Positions 10,756 through 21,440 of a stretch of 64,000 nt of DNA are shown piece by piece. The stretch is from Filosporella fistucella (lineage: Eukaryota > Ascomycota > Leotiomycetes > Helotiales). Under the pieces are notes generated by a model. That model worked only from the letters and a program-made list of their open reading frames with translations. It was not told the DNA's origin and ran no database searches. The stretch's first letter is position 1; the number at the start of each line of letters is the position of its first letter. The position numbers and the translations under genes are program-made. Location: the NCBI GenBank assembly GCA_030077755.1, contig JAQJZZ010000004.1, positions 1,364,001-1,428,000 on the forward strand. The letters run 5' to 3'.

Positions 10756-11679
10756 ATGTCGGCCGACTTCTGGGCCGGCTATATAAGTGGCGCTGCTGGA
10801 ATTCTAATTGGAAACCCCTTGGATCTCATCAAGGTCAGGTTGCAAGCTGGAACACCTTCTTTGACCAGCACACCACCATCGTATATATCACAATTCTCGT
10901 CTGCCGGATCCCTCATACGCGGCGCCACTGCTCCCGCACTTGGTTATGGAGCCCTCAATGCTTTGCTATATGTTACCTACAATCGCACATCTGCATTACT
11001 GAACACGAACCAAGATCTACCTCCCAATCTATGGACAACATGGCTCGCTGGTGCAATTGGAGGTTTAGCAACCTGGGTTGTCAGTACCCCCACCGAACTG
11101 GTCAAATGTCGCGCTCAGATCTCAACTGCACCATCAGCAACCTCTAGTTGGGGAATCAGTAAGGAAATCATACGGACGGAGGGCATAAGGGGCCTATATT
11201 TCGGAGGTGTCGTCACTGCATTGAGAGATAGCATTGGCTATGGTTTCTATTTCTGGTCCTATGAGCTTACAACTCGATACATGATGGAGAAAATTCGCGC
11301 AGAGACCGACGATTCAGCACGAGAAGCAGCTAAGGTTCTCCTCTGCGGCGGCGTAGCAGGAGTAGTAACATGGGCTAGTATATTTCCTCTAGATGTCATC
11401 AAAACACGGGTTCAAACGCAAGCTATGCCCACGCCCGAGATCGGACCACTTCTCAGCTCCACAGCTTCATCTGCAGCTATAGACGGCAAAAGACTCGGAG
11501 CCATAGAAATAGCCAGGAATACGTATAGAAACGAAGGTCCAGGCGTCTTCTTCAAAGGCCTTGGTGTTTGCAGTGTGCGAGCGTTCATAGTGAATGCCTT
11601 TCAGTGGGCGGTGTATGAGTACATCATGCGGGAATTAGATCCTGCGAGGAAGAGCAAGCTTGGAGATGTAAAGGTATAG
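10756..11679 (+). CDS. Mitochondrial carrier family (SLC25) protein
   Basis: 307 aa, intronless from the ATG at 10756 (MSADFWAGYISGAAGILIGN). Three tandem carrier repeats carry the PX[DE]XX[KR] signature: NPLDLIKVRLQ, TPTELVKCRAQ and FPLDVIKTRVQ. Each is followed by a second helix with a G-rich turn (GPGVFFKGLGVCSVRAFIVN in repeat 3). This is the normal length for an inner-membrane metabolite exchanger with six helices. A non-ATG codon upstream in frame (10708) was rejected as start because the family starts close to the first helix. The substrate cannot be told from sequence by eye; carnitine/amino-acid-type carriers are the closest in feel. Confidence 0.93.
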   Translation: MSADFWAGYISGAAGILIGNPLDLIKVRLQAGTPSLTSTPPSYISQFSSAGSLIRGATAPALGYGALNALLYVTYNRTSALLNTNQDLPPNLWTTWLAGAIGGLATWVVSTPTELVKCRAQISTAPSATSSWGISKEIIRTEGIRGLYFGGVVTALRDSIGYGFYFWSYELTTRYMMEKIRAETDDSAREAAKVLLCGGVAGVVTWASIFPLDVIKTRVQTQAMPTPEIGPLLSSTASSAAIDGKRLGAIEIARNTYRNEGPGVFFKGLGVCSVRAFIVNAFQWAVYEYIMRELDPARKSKLGDVKV

Positions 11680-12269
11680 AAGGCATAGATGGCGTTCATA
11701 GATGAATAGAATGCGTTGCTTGATAATTCTAAAGTGCTTGTTGCGGCTGCTAAATGCTTTCATTGGGTGTGTTGTGAGACAAGTTCTTAGGAATTATCGC
11801 TATAAATAACCCATAGAAAAGAGTAATCGTACTTGGCTGTTCTTACTGATGTCGTATACTGTATCTCTATGGTAGCAATACCACGTTATGTCTCGTAGGA
11901 GGGCAGGTAAAAGGGAAAGGTGGAAATCCCAACCCTACAAGCAAGTCTGAGCCCACGAATATCACACTACCAGAGCAAGAAATCAAGAAGCAAGTTCATG
12001 GTAATAATACACCGCTATCAAAGTCACTCAGTCCATTCATTGCAGAGCTATCATATGAGCAGATACCACACACATAGTCTATCAATGCGTCCGATAATAG
12101 CTATCGGAACATATATGACTGTAAAGTGTAGACTAGGCCATTTCTATGCATTACAATCCCCGCCATGCTTAAAATACCTTTTAGTCACTCGCTCCCAACG
12201 CCGTCCATGCAAGAACACCATCAACTGTGCCAGCAGATAATGCTACAAACGCCATATCCGTGACTAAGA
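11680..12269. other. Intergenic between convergent carrier and SAK-like gene
   Basis: 590 bp of 3' flanks. An ORF at 11920-12240 has no coding character I can support. Confidence 0.5.
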
Positions 12270-14092
12270 TCAGAAATACTGCAACTCTCCGGTTCCGCCT
12301 CCATTTCCCTTCCCAGCATTACCGCCTTTCGCCTGCATTTGTTGCTGGTATTGCTGATATTGTTGGAATTGTTGTTGGACTAATTGCTGGGGAGTTTGAT
12401 ATTGTTTTTGAAGAGGGGGGAAGTCCTCATATGCAACTGCGGCATTATATGATGGGGGAGTATTGTTACCCTTCTCACCAACGTCGTCCAAAGACCGATA
12501 GCCATGTCCACCGCCTCCACGACCCCTACCTCGTCCACCACCATTGCCACGATTGTTGCCACGGTTTCCACGCTGGGAATTACCACGGCCACGGCCTCCT
12601 CGTCCTCGAAAGTTTTCCTGCTGATAACCTCCTCTACTGCCACCAGAATGTCCGTTGCTATATTGACCGTTGTCCCGTCGGGTACCATCATCATCTGGAG
12701 CATGCTTGCGCTTGAAAGTCTTATTTGGGAATAAGCTCTCATATGAACCCTCTTGCGGATCCTCTTCTTCAATACGGAGTAGGACCTTCTCACCAACAGT
12801 ACTCTCAAAGACATATTGCTTGTCTGCCGGAACTGGCTGCCAATTTTGGATCTTACCTGCATCAATTGGCCGCGCACCTTTCCGCAGTACAAGTACAACG
12901 ATAGGAACTGGGTTTTCCGTGTAGTACTTCTTGGTCTCGGGGACCGGACGGACACAAGCTGCCCAAATTTTATTCTCAAAGACTGCCGTGCCTGTAACCT
13001 CCCAGGTTGTCTTGCTGCCCATCCCACCAACCTTTTCTAAGATACTGTTTTGACATGGACGAGGGGTGATGAGAACATTGTTTGCAAGAAACTTGAGCTC
13101 CGTATCTGGCATATTTGGTGGCAGCTGAGCTAAGGTAAGCAGCTTCTGGGTGTCAGTATTGTTGATCAAATAGCCCGTATAGAAAACAGTCTTCTTGATT
13201 TGAAAACGTCGACCATGTCTGCCGTTGCTAATGGCAAGGTTATGATCATTGATCAAGCGCTGAACTTCCGCAGTCTCCTGAACAGGGTCAAGTTGGGTCG
13301 CGCTATCAGCGACCTGAACTACTTCAGCAGTAATGGGGCCTCTTGTTGGAGAACCTCCAATGCCATTTTGGCGCTTGTTGTAGTCCGTAAAGAAATCTCT
13401 GAACCCTTTAACGTGCTTGACCCTGTCCTCGTAAACACGGATTTCCTCAGCGCCCTTATACGTCTCCATTAAGCTCTCCAGAAATACTTGCTTAAAATTC
13501 ATTGTACTTGTGAATCGCTGGTTGCTTGGCCCTGCAGCTGGTTTCAATGATATGATATCAAAGTCAAGACCCTTGCTTTTGACCATCTTCTTCACCAACT
13601 CGGCGAAGCCGTTTTCGGACCGGCCTGTAAGAAGAATGGAAACGGCATCTTTCTGCTCCATACTCAATTCGATGAGCTCGACAATCTTTTCATTCCACCA
13701 TCCTGCCCACGCTCGTGGTTCCTCTTTCTCGAACCCTCCACCGGTCGCGGAAAGTATTCTGGAGTCATGCCACCATCCGCCATTTACGAACTGATCTTGC
13801 TGTTGTAAAAATCCAATGGTTGGTCCATTCCAGAGTTTTGGGTTGGGGAGAGGACTGTTGAACACTAGGTATATATTAGAGCGTGCGGAAGACTGAGGAG
13901 AGGTAGGACATACGGGTATTATCAAAATCGTAGACATGCAAGGCTTTGATCTTGTCGACAGCTACAAAATTAGTTCCAGTGCGCCTTACGAATTTCAGAC
14001 CCACCTGGCAGTTGCTTATTTGCGACAGACCATCTATTCAGCATAGTCAGAGTATATGGCGGAGTGCCATTCGAGTAGCTGTTCGAGGACAT
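12270..14092 (-). CDS. HAD 'Swiss Army Knife' RNA repair-like protein with RGG tail
   Basis: Exons on the minus strand 14092-14005, 13961-13914 and 13864-12270; 576 aa. Only this splicing restores the HAD motif I segment VDKIKALHVYDFDNTLFNSP (Asp41 and Asp43 are the D-x-D pair), followed by ..PLPNPKLW.., as in the fungal HAD_SAK_1 family (PF10307/DUF2410). A second motif, LLTGRSENGF, matches HAD motif II surroundings. The family is proposed to be a phosphatase-like RNA-repair enzyme; the true substrate is unknown. The C-terminus is RNA-binding in style: an RGG/RG-rich region at about 456-502 and a Q-rich segment at about 530-556. That suggests association with RNP granules (inference). Introns are 43 and 49 nt, GT-AG. 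Confidence 0.88.
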
Positions 14093-15232
14093 TTTGAAAG
14101 CGGCCAGGAGGCTGCGAAAGTAAGCTGCGTACAGCCGATCAAATAATGGAGACACGTTGGCAAGACCGAGAGGGTGATGAAGAAAGTTGGTGTACTGTTG
14201 ATTGGGAAATTTGACGGAGTTGTGTTTGATGTAGTTGTATAATATTGACTTCGAGGATTGGTGTCGCAAAAGCTGGAGCGCAGCCGCGATCTGCAGCCTC
14301 GAAGTTAAGTCTTGGCACAATTATGAGGGACGGGCAAAGACCAGGATATAGGTGCTCTGGATTGGCGAGAATGGATCCACCCATCCAATCCAGGTTGGGT
14401 CTCTCGCGTCGAAATCAGTAACGTATCCTAGCGATAGAAGAACATGAAAATAATTGATAATAACCACCACCAACCTACCTATTTTGACTCTTTGAAATTG
14501 TATAGGGCTGCGACTATGACTCGAACTATATTGTACACGTTGGTAAATTCTAATTAGGTAGCTTTGCAGCTCCGTCAATGAGGCTCTCAGGATGCACTCC
14601 AGTCCATATATCTTCCTCGACATCTTCTTCACCCTCTTCTCTGGTCTTGCCACCGTTGTTTGAGTAATTAATGGTTTGGCGTAAAAATCGGTGGATGTAG
14701 GACTGAAGTAATATAGTGGCTTGGAGACGAGGGAGTAATATATCTACAAGTAAGATAAAGTTAAACCGTGATTATAAACCGTGCAATGATACCTAGCTTA
14801 GGTATGTGATCTTAATACTTTTATGATAGTTTAGCATTATTTACAAGATTCCATCTTATGAACTGCCAAACATAAATAAACGCTTACACACATATAGATC
14901 CAACCAGAGCGTAGAACTTCGTATTGAGCACGAGCTGAGATGAGCAATCCAATCAGTTCTCCCTCCTCATTATAGATATCTCCTTCTTTACCGAGGTAGG
15001 GCTAATCAAAAGTTGCAAAATTGATATAGTATCAAGAATACCTATATATGGGCAGAAAGTGTCTGTGCGTTACCAATCTTTACCTTAAGATACCCCTCCC
15101 CTTTGTTGCGTCTTATCAAAACTTCTTTGAATCAGGTAGGAGGACAAATCAATCTGGCATCTTTGATACATGTTGATTCCCTTTAGTTTGCGAACACTTC
15201 ACCTACTATTGCACTTTGTTTAGATTAGAGAA
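14093..15232. other. Intergenic, right part AT-rich
   Basis: 1.1 kb upstream of the SAK-like gene. From about 14650 the sequence turns clearly AT-rich with many stops in all frames; no gene is seen. With 16111-16440 it flanks the kelch pseudogene. Confidence 0.5.
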
Positions 15233-16110
15233 TTGATTTCTCAATTGTCTCATCTTACAATCCTTCTTCGCGGTGTCATTTTGTTCTTCGTGGCTAAATT
15301 GGTTCTCGTTTCTGGAACGATCATTACCAGCACCACGCCAAGGGGCAAATGGTCGACTCTACCAAACATCACTATGGATGGAGCTCAATACCCACGACAA
15401 GAACATAGTGTGGCCATCATTGGCGATGATATGTACGTCTTGGAGGCATCTTGCCATTCGATGGCACGACCTATGCTACTGTCAATATTGTTCAAAATTT
15501 CAACTTTATCTCAAAGACTTGGGTAGAGGTAGCTCCTATGCCCATGGCGCTCAATCATGTCAACGTGTCTGTTGTTGAAGAAAAGATATACTATCTTGGT
15601 GGCCTAGCCGTCACAGAAACCGGTGGCCCTACATATTGGAACGCATCAGGGGCATGCGCTGTCTACAGTCCTGCCGCAGACAAATTGACTGTTCTCCCTG
15701 ATATGCCAGAGAGACGCGCCATTGGCAGTGCAGCGACTTTGGTTGTTGGTAAGACCATATGTCTCCCTGGCGGCCTTATCAACACGAACCTTGCCAACGG
15801 TGACGAGGGTACCACAGCCATGTTTACATCTTACAACGTCGCAACGAAGAAATGGACGAGGTGGAAGTTCTTCTGCAGCGATTGGGCCGAAGATGTTTGT
15901 TGTGGGTGGAGAAGGCGATAGCTACACATCGAGCAATGTCTGGCCTCAGATGCAGGCCTATGATGCTGTCGAGAGCACGTGGGCAGATTACACAGATATG
16001 GCTATACCTATCCATGGGTCTGGTGCAGTGGCTACAAAGGCGGTATCATTATCCCAGGAGGAGGAATTGAGATTGGGGTGCTCCAACACAGCTTGTTCAA
16101 AGCTTTACAC
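15233..16110 (+). pseudogene. Decayed secreted kelch-repeat (beta-propeller) gene
   Basis: The reading starts with a hydrophobic leader (LTILLRGVILFFVAKLVLVS) but the first codon is TTG and no ATG precedes it in frame. Kelch-type text follows: WSTLPNI, then HSVAIIGDDMYVL, GG-IYYLGG and MFVVGG blades. The frame breaks near 15440 (VLGGILPFDG is restored only by a +1 shift), again near 15855-15865 (KKWT into GGSSSAAIGPKMFVVGG, with part of a blade missing), and a third time near 16035 (into GIIIPGGGIEIG). The 3' end then dissolves into AT-rich sequence before a full propeller is complete. Closest in type to secreted galactose-oxidase/kelch proteins of plant-associated fungi. Several independent lesions argue against mere sequencing error. 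Confidence 0.75.
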
Positions 16111-16680
16111 CATACAATATCTAAACTTACCTTAATTTCTAGATCGATATAGTTAAGGCCACTTCTTATTACTAATTCTAAGTATCTTTAAGTTCAAAAG
16201 CGCTTATACTCAATTGAAGACTTGAAGACTTCTTCCCAAACCAAAGTTTTGAAATAAATGAAATAAAAGCTCTTAAAATAAGATAGGTAAAAGTAAGAGA
16301 ACAAAACAATTAAAGTTATCAATATAAACCAAGATTTTGACAATATATCTCTACTTAATTATCATCATCATACAAGAATAGAGCCCGGATTAGGTAAATT
16401 GTGAATAGATTCAAAAGCGAAGTAATTTCGATACATTGCATACTAAACAAAGGAGAATTCATGCAGTCGTAGCGCATATAAGGGTAAAACAGGATAAACC
16501 TTCCCTACTATAGCCTCCCTTTTCATCTCCTCATGCTCCAGAAGAGGCCAAGAGACCTCCTCGTCGACTTTGATCATGGGCGAGGAAGCCACATCACGGG
16601 ATTTAAAACCGACGCGAGAGTTGTCGTGAACTCCCGTCAAGACACGATAACACAGCCCAACACCAATATGCCCGAACCTC
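16111..16680. other. AT-rich intergenic stretch
   Basis: About 330 bp of strongly AT-rich sequence, then the leader of the DUF167 gene. No gene is supported. Confidence 0.45.
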
Positions 16681-17121
16681 ATGGCTTCACATCCTGCATT
16701 TCGCCACGTAGCCTCAACTGCAAAGTCTGCTCTCGGGTTCATACACGTGCAATGTCATGTCAAGCCAGGTGCAAGCAAGCAACGCGAAGGAATCATCTCA
16801 GTAACGGATTCTCTGGTTGAGATATGTGTTTCCGCTCAGCCTAGAGATGGCGAGGCTAATAAGGCTGTAAGAGCAGTGTTTAGTGAGGTATATTTTTTGA
16901 TTTTGCAGAGTAGAAGCAATTTTTGTTGATTGGCATAGGCTCTCAAATGTCCCAAGTCTGATATTGAGGTCGTCCGAGGGTTGAAGTCGAGGGAAAAGAC
17001 TGTCGCTATCGCGCTTGATTATGGCGACAAAGGGGATGAGAACACAATTATTTCGAAGATTCGGGAACAATTGGAAAAATCGGTAGAATGATATTGCTTC
17101 TACTCACGGGCATCGAATGAA
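16681..17121 (+). CDS. UPF0235 / DUF167 (YggU-like) protein, C-terminus apparently frameshifted
   Basis: Exons 16681-16887 and 16939-17121 (51-nt GT-AG intron). Exon 1 has the family text [36 protein letters not shown]. Exon 2 continues [24 protein letters not shown], the conserved C-terminal half. The family is small, widespread and of unknown biochemical role. After ..DYGDKGDE the frame as given reads an unrelated tail to TGA at 17119-17121. One base removed around 17032-17042 (a GGGGATGAGG run) gives [16 protein letters not shown] then TGA at 17090-17092, which is the expected family ending. So this is either a real frameshift allele or an assembly error. Confidence 0.8.
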
Positions 17122-19300
17122 ATCTCTTTACCAGAAAAAGATGCATTGGTTCATGACTACTCCTTTTTTTTCGCCGTGCAGACCTGTAAAAGATCTCCAT
17201 GGAAGGTGAGCACCATCTGCATTAAGTATTGCAATCCGAGCAGAAGTAATTTTGGACTTTGACAGAGCACATTGGTGAGACGCGGGAAGAAAGGAGGCAA
17301 GTGGGCGAAAAAAATATCGCTACCAGTATCATTAAATCCGAGATAGGGGGGTTCAGCGTTTACTGTACCAACCTCGAGGAGTACAAGAGAGTGGTTGTAT
17401 CAAATAACGACGGTTTGTGATTCAGATAACCGCGAGAAGACGGGGACATGTTTCGATCCGAATGTTGTAACCTCAAGATCTCACCTATGACATGGATCGA
17501 CACAAGGGTCACACAGGGGAACACAGGGGATTCTGTCCCGAATGACTTACCTTATCATATTGCACAAATACAATCAATTCCTTTTTGAGTCTTGGAGTTT
17601 TCTCTCCGCAAAAACGAACAAGCCAATTGCAAGACGTATGGGAAAACCTGTTTCAGCTACCTCCCATCACACCACCAACCCGGAAATTCATGTTTTGTTA
17701 TTCATATTTATTCCTTTTCGTTTCGATAGAGTGCTCGGAGCGGCAAGACGGGTAGGAATGGCTGTACGTAGTATTTCGTACATGTATGAACCCTGGTAGA
17801 GGCAACTGGTAGGAGGTGCCAGAATTTCCCAAGTTACGAATTCTAAATGTGGACCGGATATCTTTACCCAGCGAAAGGGTAAATCACCTCCCAAGCATGG
17901 GGTTGGGGGCGAAAATGAATCCAAGAATCCAATGAACCGAATGAACCGAGGCCTGTTCTTTCACCAAGACGGGAGTCTCAAACCTTTTTCAGCGCATCCA
18001 CAACTTCTTCCTTGGTACCTCTTTGGGATAGAACAAAATTAGGGAGAAGTGTAAACACAATGAAGGAGGGCGATCGCCAAGATCTATACTTATTCTGTTC
18101 ACGGGACTTTGTACACGCAGGCAAGCAAGCTGGCAAGCAAACCGACGGAACACGGCTGTCTTCATCCAAGTGTAGCACAATTGACTACCTACACTGGTTC
18201 CTGGTGACAGAGTCACCGATACATCTAGCCAGTATGCCAGATATCAGAAGGGAATCTGGGGTCGCAGCGAGCGAAAATATGGAAAGTATTTCGTAAAAGG
18301 GTGAGGAGTGAAGATCAGTACCTTCTGGTAGGTTGTAAGCGCGTGAGCAGTCGAGAGAGGAGAAGATCATCCGGAATTTTCGCGGAAAGTTGTGTTGATA
18401 GGCTCGAACTAATGCCTGTAGGGAAAGGCAAGAATGTGCATTCGACGAGCTCGAGGATCCTGTCTGATTGACATGCATTAAGAACGCTGGGGATATATTT
18501 GAGGTTGCGGTGAACCACAAGTAAAGAATGATGGCGGGCTGAACATTTTGAGCTTGGTGAGTCTACAACGATGCTCTGGTTTGCTGCCGGTGAAATTGTG
18601 TCGTGACGAAGCAGAGTTGAAGAGGCGACTATGAGAATATATGACGATTATAGATGGCAATCTTTCTTCATGGAAGGTCAACCGGTGTACCCTGGCGCCA
18701 ATAATGGCAAATAGCTGCGTCATTCCCAACCCACTGGGATTTTCGGCGAGAAACAATGTGGGCGGGGGCAAAGGCATGGCGCTGAATCCTCCATATTTGC
18801 ACATGCTGTACTTTGGCATCCTGGACGCCCCGAGGGGGTCAGTGTAGCGCAGCTCACAGCTCAGCAGCTCAATTGGGTTTGGAACAGCTGGTTTGGCGTT
18901 CGTGGGTCAAGAATGGACAGTGGGTTTTCTGGTAGGCTAATAATTTGGGGGAGGGAAGTACCTAGGTAGTGCTCGCAAGTTCAAGCACTATAATAACGTT
19001 GAAACGCTGAAAGGCTAAACCCCAACGGAACGTAGGTAAGATGGGTAGATATTCGAGGATTTGAGAACTGCAGGTTGTTCCAGTCATTGTTCGAGCATGT
19101 CGACAGAAGGTAAAGGTATGGAGTAGCGGGAGGTTCATCGGTCAGTCGATGCAGGAATTAGATATTGCTTTTTTGGTCGGCGTCGCAGGTGAAATTGGCA
19201 CAAATATGGTGTCAAGGACGATCGATCATACCTGGGTTGATGCGGTCGCAATATGGTATCTGCGGTGCGATGTGAGAGAGGGGGAGAGCGTGCCAGGAGT

Positions 19301-19336
19301 GAGTGGGTGAGTGATGGGTGGTGGGTGGTGGGTGTA
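19301..19336. repeat. GGGTG-type simple repeat
   Basis: Short irregular array of GTGGGTG/ATGGGTG units. Not telomeric: the unit is irregular and internal to the region. Confidence 0.7.
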
Positions 19337-19502
19337 GATAGAGTGTGAAGGAGTACTCCGTAGGGTGTGAGAAGTGTTGTGCTGTGGTGGGTGGAGAAAT
19401 GCGATGCGGAAGTGATATTGCTCATTCCACTATTTCGCTTATCAGAGTGGAGGATGGCAACATGGCAGCCATGGAAGAGGAGGGAAGTGGAAGGGATTTG
19501 AG

Positions 19503-19560
19503 ATGGGAGGATGGCGAGGATGGATGATGGGTGATGGGTGATGGGTAAGTAATGGGTAAC
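19503..19560. repeat. GATGGGT-type simple repeat
   Basis: Irregular tandem units of GATGGGT/GATGGGC type (GATGATGGGTGATGGGTGAT core). A degenerate GCCATCTGCC-type array follows at about 19629-19668, and a (CAC)n run of six to seven units at about 19780-19798. Confidence 0.7.
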
Positions 19561-21440
19561 GAAGATGTGGTTGTGCTTGCTTGTGGTTGTTCTTGTTTGC
19601 TGGGGTCGGATCTGTCCCGCTGTGCTCTCTGCCATCCGCCTTCCGCCATCTGCCATCTGCCTTCTACCTCTTGTATGCGAGCTCGCTGCTCTCTGTCTGC
19701 AATGGGTATCATTCGATTCGTTCAGAGCTATCCAAGTACGAGGGGCCATCGGTACCTTATTTTGTTATTCTTTTCTGACACCACCACCACCACCACCATA
19801 CTAATCAAGAATCGCAACTCCAAGCTCCTTCCGTCGCCTCTCCCTCTTTGTCGCTCCCCAATCCAATGGTGGTGTCCCAGTTACGGGTGCTTCTGCGAGA
19901 TCGAAACGCCTCTATGAACGCCATGGTGTTTGCCCCAGCAAGTGGCATACTGGGAGAGACAGGGCTTTTCCGCTCCGCTGTTTTGGTCCATCGAGCCACT
20001 CCTCTTCAGGACCAGGTCTAACTAACACTTTACGGTTTTCTTCCTGGTACGAACAATTTGTAGTCGGCTTGTGTGTGCCAGTAGGTATACTTGTAGGTAC
20101 CTACCTTACAGTAGCATTATCCCGTCTCGCCCCTCTATCGCCTCTTGCACGCCTTTTCGCCACGCACTGATTGGATACAGCAGCCATAATCCGTAAGAAA
20201 TGGACACAGACTGCTAGGTGTTCGTACCCAGTGAGTACTTCTACTTCTGCACGTATACGCAGCGAAATACAGTACCCAGTTAGTGTTAGAACCCCAGTAC
20301 TATCATCATCAGTCTAGCTCCACCCACCACCCACCATCGCCAAACTGTACTACGGTACCATCCATACCCCCACCACTGAGGTTGTTAGGTCTTCTTCCAC
20401 CCTGCTACTCCCTGCGTCTATACCGTATTTTCTCTTTTGGCCCCCCTTCTTCTTCGTCTCTCACTGGAATCGCTTCTTTTATCCCCAACAGACTCCTCTA
20501 GTACTCATACACTTCCCGATACACAGACACCGGCTTGCTGGGTATTTTTTGCAAGGTAAAAAGTAAGGTTGCTAAGCTAGGTATGGATCCTAACATCCCT
20601 CCTCCTCCTCAACTGCCCTTGTCGAGATTGCCTTGCCTTGCCACTCCGAAGCACACTTGCCACTGCGTCTTTGCTCACAACTACCCTGCTAGGACTAGAT
20701 TATCACCCAAAACCTACCTTACCTACCTCACAACCATCCACCTCAAGCCCGCGCTCTTGCCAATCTGCATATCTGATCTATACCTTTCCTGTCCTGCTCC
20801 TCACCATCCACAATCTGGAGACTCGATAATACTCGTAGCTCTTCCTGCGCTTGTCCACGGCCATCACCACCCAGGACCCCCTCAATCAACTCCCCACCTA
20901 ACCAGGACTGAAATAGATCAAAACTCAGCCAAAAACCAATTCCCAAAAAGTCAAAGACTGTGAGCCTTCTCCCCAGAGCCCAGCCAGCCAGCCGAACTGT
21001 CCCTCCAGCCGCATCCGCAGTTCACATCATATCTCATCTATCTGTTGTTTGTTCTTCCTCGACATGTCTAGAATTTCAAGACACCAGTAGCACACGCTTC
21101 AATATCAAACCTACCCGCCCCGCTCCAAATCCGAATCCCACGGTGTTGATGATTTTCTCGCCCGAAGCCGAAGAGTGGACAACCATCGCTACAGGTTTTT
21201 TGCCCTGTGGAAAAAAAGAGTGGACATCGAAACCCTACTGTACCGCACCGTGATTGTGATCGCCCAGCGTCATCGAGACCGACCGTGCACCCTGGTGAAG
21301 GTCGAAGGTCGAGTGCGCTCCTCCTCTCCTTCCGCTACCAAGAGTAATCATCTCGACCTGAACATCGCAACGCTTTTTGTCAGGCTCTCTCGGACAGAAA
21401 CACTGTTCATTCAGTGAGACTGCCAGAAGGTCGAGACGCG

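Larger units (their letters stand above)
17122..21440. other. Gene-empty 4.3 kb region before SKN7
   Basis: No ORF here has family features, good codon texture or splice-supported extension. The right half is very pyrimidine-rich on the plus strand, with (CAC)n and GGGT-type simple repeats, and probably contains a long promoter and 5' leader of SKN7. ORFs on the minus strand at 19135-19749 are translations of these simple repeats. Confidence 0.55.

Noticed and set aside
16443..16742. Minus-strand ORF overlapping the DUF167 start
   Set aside because: Overlaps a better-supported gene antisense; the short segment reading MIKVDEEVSWPLLEHEEMKR looks coding-like but has no other support.
19135..19749. 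204-codon minus-strand ORF
   Set aside because: Its translation is low complexity (His/Thr/Ser/Pro runs) and follows simple repeats; no family features or splice support.
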